DNA from: Stramenopiles sp. TOSAG23-3 | Lineage: Eukaryota > Sar | Length of the DNA stretch: 18,392 bases | Direction of reading: 5' to 3' | NCBI GenBank assembly: GCA_900128585.1 | Contig: LT642399.1 | Location: forward strand, 1-18,392 | Shown here: in pieces, positions 9,074-16,059 of the stretch | Layout: every line of letters starts with the position of its first letter | Numbering within the stretch: position 1 is the first letter of the stretch | Translations under genes and position numbers: made by a program | The notes under the pieces: generated by a model | The model's input: only the letters and a program-made list of their open reading frames with translations | The model's database searches: none | What the model was told of the DNA's origin: nothing

Positions 9074-9211
9074 TGTACCCTACCGTAGAAAGAAGAAAGA
9101 TGGTTGATGAAGAAAATGTAGGATGTCAGGCTGCTTGAAAAAAAAAGAAGAACGAAATTTATAATAACAACACAGCATCAGCATCATCTATTAAAAAAAC
9201 GATCGACGATG

Positions 9212-9262
9212 TTTTCTTTTTCTTTCTTCTTTCTTCTTTCTTCTTCTTCTTCTTCCTCTTCT

Positions 9263-9294
<32 letters not shown>

Positions 9295-9305
9295 TTCTTT
9301 TTTTT
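9212..9305. repeat. TTC/TTTC pyrimidine tract
   Basis: About 94 bases of TTC, TTTC and CTTCTTC units, almost all pyrimidine on this strand, the mirror of the GAA tract near the left end. It lies about 470-560 bases upstream of the Lys-rich gene start. Confidence 0.9.
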
Positions 9306-9771
9306 ATTTTAATTACAGAAGAGAGAGAGAGAAGAAACAAATAAATTGATTATAATATATAGGTAAATTAATGTATTCTAATATATATATAACTATAATA
9401 TATTTAAAACGAGACTGATCCGTTATGCGGAGGCTGAAGAAGAAGAAGAAGAAGAAAGAGGAAGAAAAAATAGTCTGGAGGAGGAGGAGTGAGAAGAAGT
9501 ATTATTATAAATATATTATTACAAAAAAGAAGAAGAAGAGGGTTTTTTTACATTTACAGGAAATGTAATATATAGCTAATAAAGAACTGTAAGAAGAATG
9601 ACAGTCGTCTGGTTAACTATTGCGTTATTTTGGTTTTGTATTGTTTGGTGGAGCATAGTACCTAATTGTAGACCAGAACCCAATTGTGCATTGTTCTTAC
9701 TTTTCTAGGAACTGTGCGTCGTTTCACCGACAGTTGGCGACTGGCACTGCGCTTGGACCTTGGACTCGGCA

Positions 9772-10155
9772 ATGGCGCCTAAGAAAAAGAAAGGGGGTAA
9801 AAAGAAAGGAGGGAAAAAGAAAGGCAAGAAGCCAGGGACTGCGAGTAGTACTGCTTCTAGTAAAGATGGCAAGGGAAAGAAGGGGAAGAAAGGAAAGAAG
9901 GGAAAGAAGAAGAAAGAAATAGAGTTGGAAGACATTCACCTTCCACCACCCCGCGAAGAGATGGCAAAGTTGGGCCTGGTGGAGTTTTACCACGGGGAAA
10001 CTCCCCAGCAGCAGTTTGCGACCACGGCATTCTTTCGAAGTTATAAAATGCCTGCGGATCATCGGCCCCCCTCTCCAATGTCTGTACATAAAAACGTAAG
10101 GCAAATGTTCTCCCGACGATTCCCTCAGCTGAACCTATCGAGGAATTTGGATTGA
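9772..10155 (+). CDS. Small Lys-rich N-terminal protein, function unknown
   Basis: 127 residues from ATG 9772; the frame is open a few codons upstream but without ATG. Residues 1-48 are almost only Lys and Gly with a few Ser/Ala/Thr (MAPKKKKGGKKK, KGKKGKKGKKGKKKK). From 49 on the composition is normal: an acidic ELEDIHLPPPREEM, then a compact part with GLVEFYHGE, QQFATTAFFRSY and a basic end VRQMFSRRFPQLNL. I do not recognise a family. Similar Lys/Gly N-termini are common on small flagellar or axonemal proteins of protists, so a cytoskeletal role is a weak guess; nucleic-acid binding is the other option. Converges on the coiled-coil gene 208 bases downstream. Confidence 0.72.
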   Translation: MAPKKKKGGKKKGGKKKGKKPGTASSTASSKDGKGKKGKKGKKGKKKKEIELEDIHLPPPREEMAKLGLVEFYHGETPQQQFATTAFFRSYKMPADHRPPSPMSVHKNVRQMFSRRFPQLNLSRNLD

Positions 10156-10363
10156 CGTACTATGCAGGCTGCGGGGCCCGAGTTTCTTGACATTTATATA
10201 ACAAAAAAGTAATACTGGGGTAATAACGTTTTATGTATAATTCTTAAGAACTTATAATGTTACCACTGATAACTAAAAGCATTTCACTAACATTTACTTG
10301 TTCAACTTTTACGGTCGAAAGGTCCATGCGAATGTCGCTGCTGACACCAGCGTTCAATGATAT

Positions 10364-11641
10364 TTAGTATATGGACGGGAACGAAGAGTTGGGCGTGAAA
10401 CCGACCGTGGTTTCTCGTACGCTTCTGTGGTTCGTGTACTCCGGTTGGCTCCTACGGTGCTTGTCGTGGCCGTGGCGTGCAAACGCGGCATCGCTGATAT
10501 GTCTGCCGTAACTCCCCCGCTTTCTCTTTCGCCGGTGGTGCATGTGCCTGCGCCTTATATTCTCTTCGCTGGAGTTCCTATAAAAATTGTTGCTGCCCCC
10601 TTTGTTCTTTTGCGGCTTAACGTTCTTCTGCAATGACGTCGTCAGAGCTGTCAGCTGGTTTTTCAGCGACTGCTCGCTCTGCCTGAGCTGGTCCCTCTGT
10701 GCGGCCAAAGTGTGGTTTAAGCCTTTTAGCCTGGCGTTCTTTCGCAAAACATTTGTCACTAAATTTGGAGCTGCGTCGCCTCCCCCTTGGGTGTCTTGTC
10801 CATGCTCCAACGAGTGGGCCGACATATTAATTCCAAAGTCTGGCCTCGGCGCACGGATTGGCGATGCCTGAAGCGCGGTGCTTTGACTGTGCTCGTTCGA
10901 TACCTTGTGAATATATTTATTTAACCTTACTATTTCATTCTTTTGGCGCTCGATAATGTTTCCCTTTACTTTGTAACGCCGTAATTTTTGGACGAGCCCC
11001 ACTTTCTCCTGTTTCAAGTCTTCAATCTCCCATCGCTGCCTCTCGATCATCGATGCCATGGAGTCCGGTTGGCTGTCACCGTTAGAAGAGCCCTGTGCCC
11101 GCTTTAGGGCAAGGCCCTTTATGCGCTTCAACTCCTCGATTTTGTCCAAAAGGTCTGCCTTGGCGTCCAGGGATTCGCTTTTCAGCGCCATGTTGTGCTG
11201 CTGCAACTCTTTATACGCTTCGTTGAACTTATTGTTTGCATCTTTCATCGACTCTTTTATTTCTTCCTGATCCAACTTTCGTTCCTTTTGCGTGTAGACA
11301 AGGTCCTTCTTTAATTTTTTTCCCCTGGCCCGTAGGGTTTCTATTTCCTTCTTGTGGTTGTACTGCTCTTCAATGTACCCCAATCCCAGAGACTGGGTGC
11401 CAGAGTCTTTGAACTCTTTCAGCTCTACTAGATCTCGCATGCTGTTGCTTTTGTGCCCACCTTCTGAGCGATCGTCAAACAGGCGAGTCGAAAACGCTTC
11501 TATAGAGTACTTCAGGTCCGTCACTGCCCGCGTAAGCGCATCGCTGTCGTGGGCATGGTTGGCCAACTGGTCGATCTGCGCCACCAAAAAACTCTGGAAA
11601 GACTGCAGGCGGCTCAGCTCTCGCCCGTAAGCCTTTTCCAT
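10364..11641 (-). CDS. Coiled-coil protein with basic tail, function unknown
   Basis: 425 residues from ATG 11641. By eye it has three long heptad-rich segments, about residues 85-180, 195-255 and 295-342, split by Ser/Gln/Pro-rich linkers that contain SPIRAPRP. The last 65 residues are strongly basic and His-rich (ENIRRRHMHHRRKRKRG). The first 60 residues are helical and less charged. No enzymatic motif, signal peptide or membrane segment is visible. This layout is usual for scaffold or centrosome/spindle-type proteins, and the basic tail could bind nucleic acid, microtubules or a nuclear import receptor, but there is no family match I can name. Same orientation as the next coiled-coil gene upstream, with a 399-base gap. 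Confidence 0.82.
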   Translation of the reverse strand: MEKAYGRELSRLQSFQSFLVAQIDQLANHAHDSDALTRAVTDLKYSIEAFSTRLFDDRSEGGHKSNSMRDLVELKEFKDSGTQSLGLGYIEEQYNHKKEIETLRARGKKLKKDLVYTQKERKLDQEEIKESMKDANNKFNEAYKELQQHNMALKSESLDAKADLLDKIEELKRIKGLALKRAQGSSNGDSQPDSMASMIERQRWEIEDLKQEKVGLVQKLRRYKVKGNIIERQKNEIVRLNKYIHKVSNEHSQSTALQASPIRAPRPDFGINMSAHSLEHGQDTQGGGDAAPNLVTNVLRKNARLKGLNHTLAAQRDQLRQSEQSLKNQLTALTTSLQKNVKPQKNKGGSNNFYRNSSEENIRRRHMHHRRKRKRGSYGRHISDAAFARHGHDKHRRSQPEYTNHRSVRETTVGFTPNSSFPSIY

Positions 11642-12040
11642 TTTGTTTCCTCAGCGCACGAAGCACAAAAAATCGATGAAAGAGACCTGCTTTCTTAGCT
11701 GTGCTCTTTCTTTAAAAATAATAATATCCAAGGGCATTGCCATGTACGCTATACGCCGAACAAGTCTGGGTATTATCTTACCCCAACCAGCTCCAACTCC
11801 CTCCCTCCCCCCACTTTCGATGATGAGAAGATGGATGGGGGTACGGTATTAATAGAAGAGTACGGTGTGTACTGGTATAATAAAATTTTGGACTCGCACT
11901 GGTTGCTCTGTGCCGCTTTCCTTGCTGCTTTTACCGGTAAAATATAAAATGCACAACTACCTCTGTTGGTACATGCATTTATGACAGAGATACATTTCAG
12001 AATACAACTGTATAATACTTGAAGAACCCCTATGTAAATA
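11642..12040. other. Spacer between two leftward coiled-coil genes
   Basis: 399 bases that should hold the promoter of the 10364-11641 gene and the 3' UTR of the 12041-13447 gene. It contains GGTACGGTATTAATA and GTACGGTGTGTACTGG near 11839-11873, related to short elements in other spacers. No further gene is supported. Confidence 0.45.
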
Positions 12041-13447
12041 TTATTCATCCGCCGCCCAAGCAATTTTCACTTCCCCTTCTTTCACCCAGGAATGTGCGGC
12101 ATCACTGCTTGCTTTTGAGAGTCCACTGAAAACGTTCCCAAATTTTGCCCGGGGGCTCAGCGGGCCTTCCTGCTCGGCGGCTTCTCCAAGCAGGTGTTTG
12201 ATTGCAGTGTTAATGTAAGCTTCCCTTGCCAATGCATTGGTTTCGATGTTTTTCCCACCGTTCTCCTCGTCCGCGAATGCACCATTCACGATGACACTCG
12301 GAGCATGACCAACATTTTCATACCTCCGGTCCGTCAATGCAACTATTTTTGTGCTCATGGGGGCATAGTTTTCTGTGTGGGAGTACAGGCCGTGGTCTCC
12401 CCTGGGCCGTGTGTCGGGAAAACCTTCACTTCCCAACGAGTCGATGCTAAACATTTCTTCGATGTTGTTCGGCGCTCTTGCAGGGGCCTTTTCTACATTC
12501 GCTCGTCGATTTCCCCCTTTCCCATCGAACGGCAAGGGGAGGTTTATCTCGTTCCCGTTGCCATCTCTAATCCCTAGTACTCCCTTTTCGTGCTGGGGCT
12601 TCCGGTTTCCATCTGGCAACAACGAGTCCACGGACGCTTGCTCGGGAAGGGCCTTCTTTTCGGGCGGGTCAACCGCGCCTTCTTCCGACTCCTCGTCTTG
12701 CAACCGCGGGGTAGTCTGGGTCGCCACCCCTTCTAAGTATGTCATGGTAAATTTGTCCTCTGCTGGTGGCTTTCTCGAGTACTCCTCTCGCAGTTGAAAA
12801 ATAAACTGTTCGTGCTCTTCTGCGGTCTTCTGCCTGCTCACTTCGGCTTGTTTCCTTTCAAGCAATCGAGCCTGTTCCAGCTCTGCCATATGCACCTGCT
12901 CCATTTTCACATCCTCCCAAACGCTTTTCCATGCGCCGAACGTGATGACGACGCACATTTGCTGCATTCGCATTCTCATTTTGGCAATTTTTCGCATGTT
13001 GTTCATGTGCTCCTGCAGCGACTCCCACCCCGCACTCAGCGTCTTGTTGTCTAAACGCCGCAAAATCCTCACCATCAAGTCCTTCTGACGTTCCCTCTCT
13101 TTCTCCTCGGCTTTCTTTTTCATGGCCTCCAGCTCAAGTTCTGCCGGGGTTGGCCCTGGCGGTGGCGCTGGGCGTGGAAACAGTTGCAGTAAGCGCGAAT
13201 GAACGTCATCGATTCTACAAAAGAAATCCAAGACGTGGGTGCCCGGGAAAACCTTTGGCTCGGCTACTTGTGGCGGCCCAGAAGTGTCGTCATCGTCGTC
13301 CTCCTCGCTTTCTTCGCTGTCCGAATCCGAATCCGAATCCGAATCCGAATCCGAATCCGAATTGTAATCACTGTCCGAATCGGAATCATCCTCATCGGAC
13401 GATGTATCATTGACCCCATCCTCCAGATCATCAACCACAGGAGCCAT
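12041..13447 (-). CDS. Acidic Ser-Asp repeat protein with coiled coil, possible Sfi1-like motif
   Basis: 468 residues from ATG 13447; upstream codons are open but lack ATG. Residues 12-56 are a very acidic segment built of Ser-Asp dipeptides and runs of Glu/Asp, encoded partly by a hexanucleotide repeat. After a Pro-rich patch (PRPAPPPGPTP) comes a highly charged helix from about 102 to 225. Inside it, RILRRLDNKTLSAGWESLQEH and ITFGAWKSVWEDV recall the Trp-containing units of Sfi1-type centrin-binding repeats common in protist cytoskeletal proteins; this is a weak resemblance by eye. The remaining 240 residues are mostly low-order polar sequence. SD-rich stretches are typical casein-kinase-2 substrates. 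No signal peptide or catalytic motif. A cytoskeletal or basal-body role is possible but unproven. Confidence 0.83.
   Translation of the reverse strand: MAPVVDDLEDGVNDTSSDEDDSDSDSDYNSDSDSDSDSDSDSDSEESEEDDDDDTSGPPQVAEPKVFPGTHVLDFFCRIDDVHSRLLQLFPRPAPPPGPTPAELELEAMKKKAEEKERERQKDLMVRILRRLDNKTLSAGWESLQEHMNNMRKIAKMRMRMQQMCVVITFGAWKSVWEDVKMEQVHMAELEQARLLERKQAEVSRQKTAEEHEQFIFQLREEYSRKPPAEDKFTMTYLEGVATQTTPRLQDEESEEGAVDPPEKKALPEQASVDSLLPDGNRKPQHEKGVLGIRDGNGNEINLPLPFDGKGGNRRANVEKAPARAPNNIEEMFSIDSLGSEGFPDTRPRGDHGLYSHTENYAPMSTKIVALTDRRYENVGHAPSVIVNGAFADEENGGKNIETNALAREAYINTAIKHLLGEAAEQEGPLSPRAKFGNVFSGLSKASSDAAHSWVKEGEVKIAWAADE
13320..13361. repeat. (TCCGAA)7 hexanucleotide repeat inside a gene
   Basis: Seven exact TCCGAA units. 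On the coding (minus) strand they read as alternating Ser-Asp codons in the acidic segment of the 12041-13447 gene. Since the unit is six bases, gain or loss of copies changes protein length without breaking the frame. Confidence 0.92.
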
Positions 13448-14079
13448 GATGACAAAAAAAACAATCAAAGAATAAGAAAATTCGTTTGAAATTAAATTTA
13501 AACGTTTCTCAAACCTCGCCTTCCCTTAAGAACACAAATCAATCGATGTTAACTTTTTCTGCTCTATCGTGTATACAGTTCTACTTTTTGATTTTGTGAA
13601 CATCGTCATTATTTCCAAATCAAATTAAACAAAACGACGACGATTTTTCTTTTTCTTCATTCCGTGTTGTGTTTCTGTTCTTGTTTCATTTTCATCAAAT
13701 TCAAACTAGTCTTTCAAACGACATGAGATTTCTTCTCTATAATAATGTGCATGCTATTCCCTTTGTTTGTTTTAAAATTTATTTATTTATCGATATAGGT
13801 ACCACAAGTGGTTTGTGATTCCATTTTAAAAGTTGTGAGATTGATTATTCGTTATATTTATTGCAAAATATGAGTTAGAAATTGTAATAATATAAACACA
13901 GCATTGTAAATGAATAATAATTCATGTTATGATTATAGAAGAAGAAATAATAGATAGATAGATAGGGGCCCTTAAGCCTTAAGGACTGTACGGTACGGTA
14001 CAAAGGTCATCACATTAAGCGATAGAGTCAATAATAACGAAACACTTGGTTTGGTTTGTTATTTAGATGCACATTGCTT
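13448..14079. other. AT-rich spacer, promoter of the Ser-Asp gene
   Basis: 632 bases with no gene seen. It should hold the promoter of the leftward Ser-Asp gene and the 3' end of the GIY-YIG locus. Features seen are a GATA run near 13951-13964, CTTAAGCCTTAAG at 13971-13983 and GTACGGTACGGTAC at 13988-14001. A minus-strand AATAAA variant near 14060 could end the GIY-YIG transcript. Confidence 0.45.
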
Positions 14080-14529
14080 TTAGTACAGTCGTGAGCACTT
14101 TATGTGCCTCCATTTATAATACTGTTCGGGGGTCAGAGTACCATGTCTATTAACACCCTTGTCAATTTTCCAACCGCAAACGTAACATTTAGACCTATTG
14201 CTTTTTGCTGGTTCAACTATAGTTTGGGACATTTTCTCATGTGTTGAATGATTGGACGATGCCGGAGAGTCACGGGTGCGTGCAGTTGGCATTGAACGAT
14301 GTCGCTTTAGTATCGGCTTTTGTGTCGCCCCATCGGAAGATGATGGAGAGGCGGCATAACGTGAACTTACATTTGGCGTAGAATGACCTCGCTTTAGCAT
14401 CCGTTTCCTCGAAATATTTACAGACTCGTTTCGAGAACAATTTGACGACAAGCTAGACGAGGCGCTGCCACCGCGGCTGCCGCTCGTTCCACTGATTCTT
14501 GCAGAGCTTTGGCCAGTGCTGTTAGTCCC
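14080..14529 (-). CDS. In-frame extension after TGA, with PARP-like zinc finger
   Basis: Directly after the TGA of the GIY-YIG gene the same frame stays open for 149 codons, to TAA at 14080-14082. The first part is Ser/Gly-rich, then a basic Ser-rich part with a degenerate internal repeat (RMLKRGHSTPNVSS and PILKRHRSMPTART). It ends in a zinc-finger-like module at 14095-14187: CYVCGWKIDKGVNRHG followed by KWRHIKC. The C-x2-C ... W-x-H-x2-C pattern with KIxKG resembles PARP-type zinc fingers, which bind DNA breaks, though the spacing (23 residues) is shorter than the usual ~28. An independent short gene could start only at ATG 14400 (106 residues). I judge it more likely part of the upstream protein through read-through, a tiny intron or a pre-mutation form. 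Confidence 0.62.
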   Translation of the reverse strand, partial: GTNSTGQSSARISGTSGSRGGSASSSLSSNCSRNESVNISRKRMLKRGHSTPNVSSRYAASPSSSDGATQKPILKRHRSMPTARTRDSPASSNHSTHEKMSQTIVEPAKSNRSKCYVCGWKIDKGVNRHGTLTPEQYYKWRHIKCSRLY

Positions 14530-15504
14530 TCACTGCTGTTCTGACATTAGCGCTTCTAACTTTTGCAACCATGCTGCTTTATCGTTTGCATGTGTACATG
14601 TACTAATGAAGTGTCCTTTTCTCCCGCACTGCCTGCATAATTTGTTTCGTTCCGTTATCTCACGTTTGATTCCTTTCAAGTCATCATAAGGAAGAGTCTC
14701 TTGGGCGTATGCCCAACCGCGCACTTTAGAAATACCATGCTTATACATCTGATCATGTGTCTCATTCCTTTCCCAATTATCGAGGTCCTCTGACCGAGGG
14801 GATATTGGATCTAGCCGTTCTAAATTTAAACATCCGTGGATTTTACACCAAGCAGCGCCGCCGTATCCCTGTCGGTGCATCTCGATTCTCGCAGAAATGT
14901 CATATTTCGCCTCTCCGACGTAAATACACCCGTCATCAAGTTTTAAGACATATACTCCTGGTTGTGACAATTCCCTACGCTCCACTGTTGATTGTCGCTG
15001 AGATTGAGAACTGCCAGGCGACACGTCATCGTCTGCAATTACATATACTTGCTGGTGTCTTGGTTCTTGAGAAATTTCGACTGTTGATTGTCGCTGAGAT
15101 TGAGAACTGCCAGGCGACACGTCGTCGTCTGCAATTACATATACTTGCTGGTGTCTTGGTTCTTGAGAAATTTCGACTGTTGATTGTCGCCGAGATTGAG
15201 AACTACCAGGCGACATGTCATCGTCTGCAATTACATAGGCTTGCTGGTGTCTTGGTTCTTGAGAAATTTCGACTGTTGATTGTCGATGAGATGGAGAACT
15301 GCCGAACGGCACGCCAGCGTGTTCAATTTTATGCCCGTCCATGTGATAAGTTGCATAGCAATTGTCCACAATATGACTATCCCGACCACATCGTTCACAG
15401 ACTTCCATACCCTCTGAACTGCTTTCGCTACTGCTTGGCCGATTGAGGCTGTAGCATTGTGAGCGCCAGTGACCAGGCCGCCGACAATATGTGCAATATA
15501 CCAT
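14530..15504 (-). CDS. GIY-YIG domain protein with three CCHC zinc knuckles
   Basis: 324 residues from ATG 15504 to TGA 14530-14532. Three C-x2-C-x4-H-x4-C knuckles are intact: residues 4-17, 36-49 and 290-303. Such knuckles bind single-stranded nucleic acid. Residues 76-170 are three copies of a 32-residue repeat (QSTVEISQEPRHQQ...). A GIY-YIG nuclease-like domain follows: GVYVLKLDDG then IYVGEAKYDISARIEMH, with GVY 183-185, YVG 195-197 and the family arginine at 206. A segment MYKHGISKVRGWAY (253-266) precedes the last knuckle; I recall similar GIY-YIG plus knuckle proteins in protists and large DNA viruses, but cannot check it. Likely a nucleic-acid-cleaving or binding protein; whether all catalytic residues are present, especially the Glu, is uncertain. 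The frame continues past the TGA into a zinc finger. Confidence 0.85.
   Translation of the reverse strand: MVYCTYCRRPGHWRSQCYSLNRPSSSESSSEGMEVCERCGRDSHIVDNCYATYHMDGHKIEHAGVPFGSSPSHRQSTVEISQEPRHQQAYVIADDDMSPGSSQSRRQSTVEISQEPRHQQVYVIADDDVSPGSSQSQRQSTVEISQEPRHQQVYVIADDDVSPGSSQSQRQSTVERRELSQPGVYVLKLDDGCIYVGEAKYDISARIEMHRQGYGGAAWCKIHGCLNLERLDPISPRSEDLDNWERNETHDQMYKHGISKVRGWAYAQETLPYDDLKGIKREITERNKLCRQCGRKGHFISTCTHANDKAAWLQKLEALMSEQQ
14985..15302. repeat. 96-base tandem repeat, three copies plus a partial
   Basis: Units begin at 14985, 15081, 15177 and a partial one at 15273, each exactly 96 bases apart. The first two full units differ at one base; the third has several changes. It encodes the 32-residue repeats of the GIY-YIG protein. 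The multiple-of-three length keeps the frame. This is a recent coding duplication, not a CRISPR array. Confidence 0.95.
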
Positions 15505-16059
15505 TCCCAAAATATTTACAGTCCTAGAGTTTCATTATGTACAATTTTAGGTTAATATTTAAAATGTTTGATCCGTCCGTCAGAGATTGCATTGGTTCAA
15601 ATGCAACTTCAAACAAAAGAAAAAAAGGAGATGTCAAATGTTCAATAAGAGGATGGACGATGATGCATGAAAATGTGTATAGTATAGTAGTAGTAGTAAA
15701 AAAAGAACCGATGATATGATCTCCTCCTTCCGTACCTGGTACCACCGGTACCTGGTATAATATTATATTAAATACCTGGGTACCTGGTGCCTGTACCTGG
15801 TATAATATTAAAACCAGGTACGGTACGAACCTCTCCTCATCTTTTTTTTTTAACAAAATATTGTACATAAAATATAAAGCTTATTATTATAGAGTTAGCG
15901 GCGGCGGCTAGTCGTCTACGTACAATAAAACCAAAAGGTCCGGTAGATCAAATGATCACAGAAGGCAGGCACATACATGGAGCAATACAGATTAATTGTA
16001 TAGAATGATAGGGTATTATCGAGGTCTCGTCTCCTTCTCACATTCTTCAGCGACCTCTT
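15505..16059. other. Spacer with a GTACC-rich repeat cluster
   Basis: 555 bases between the SERINC 3' end and the GIY-YIG start, both leftward. It should hold the GIY-YIG promoter and the SERINC poly(A) site. Open frames here are short and low in complexity. The notable content is the GTACCTGG cluster at 15732-15821, plus GTA and GCGGCGGC short runs. Confidence 0.5.
15732..15821. repeat. GTACCTGG direct and inverted repeats
   Basis: GTACCTGGTATAATATTA occurs at 15748-15765 and again at 15793-15810. Further GTACCTGGT copies lie at 15732-15740 and near 15780-15788, and the inverse ACCAGGTAC at 15813-15821. The cluster could fold into a hairpin in either strand. Confidence 0.8.

Larger units (their letters stand above)
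8748..9771. promoter_or_regulatory. Divergent intergenic region with repeats and palindromes
   Basis: About 1 kb between the leishmanolysin start (leftward) and the Lys-rich gene start (rightward); both promoters should be here. It contains adjacent perfect palindromes at 9044-9073, a TTC tract at 9212-9305 and GAA runs at 9429-9473. A pyrimidine-rich stretch ending in AG (near 9690-9709) looks like a 3' splice site and might mark a 5' UTR intron, but no matching donor is clear. No gene is seen. Confidence 0.5.

Noticed and set aside
13150-13489. Plus-strand frames with Asn-Pro or Ile-Arg repeats
   Set aside because: Products of the TCCGAA microsatellite read on the wrong strand.
14530-14532. 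Selenocysteine at the in-frame TGA
   Set aside because: No selenoprotein family context and no SECIS element that I can recognise; read-through, a mini-intron or mutation fit better.
14985-15302. CRISPR-like repeat array
   Set aside because: Units are contiguous 96-base coding copies without spacers, in a eukaryotic gene.
14757-15446. Plus-strand open frame with a three-fold repeat
   Set aside because: The repeat is only the reverse reading of the 96-base unit of the GIY-YIG gene; no domain is recognisable.
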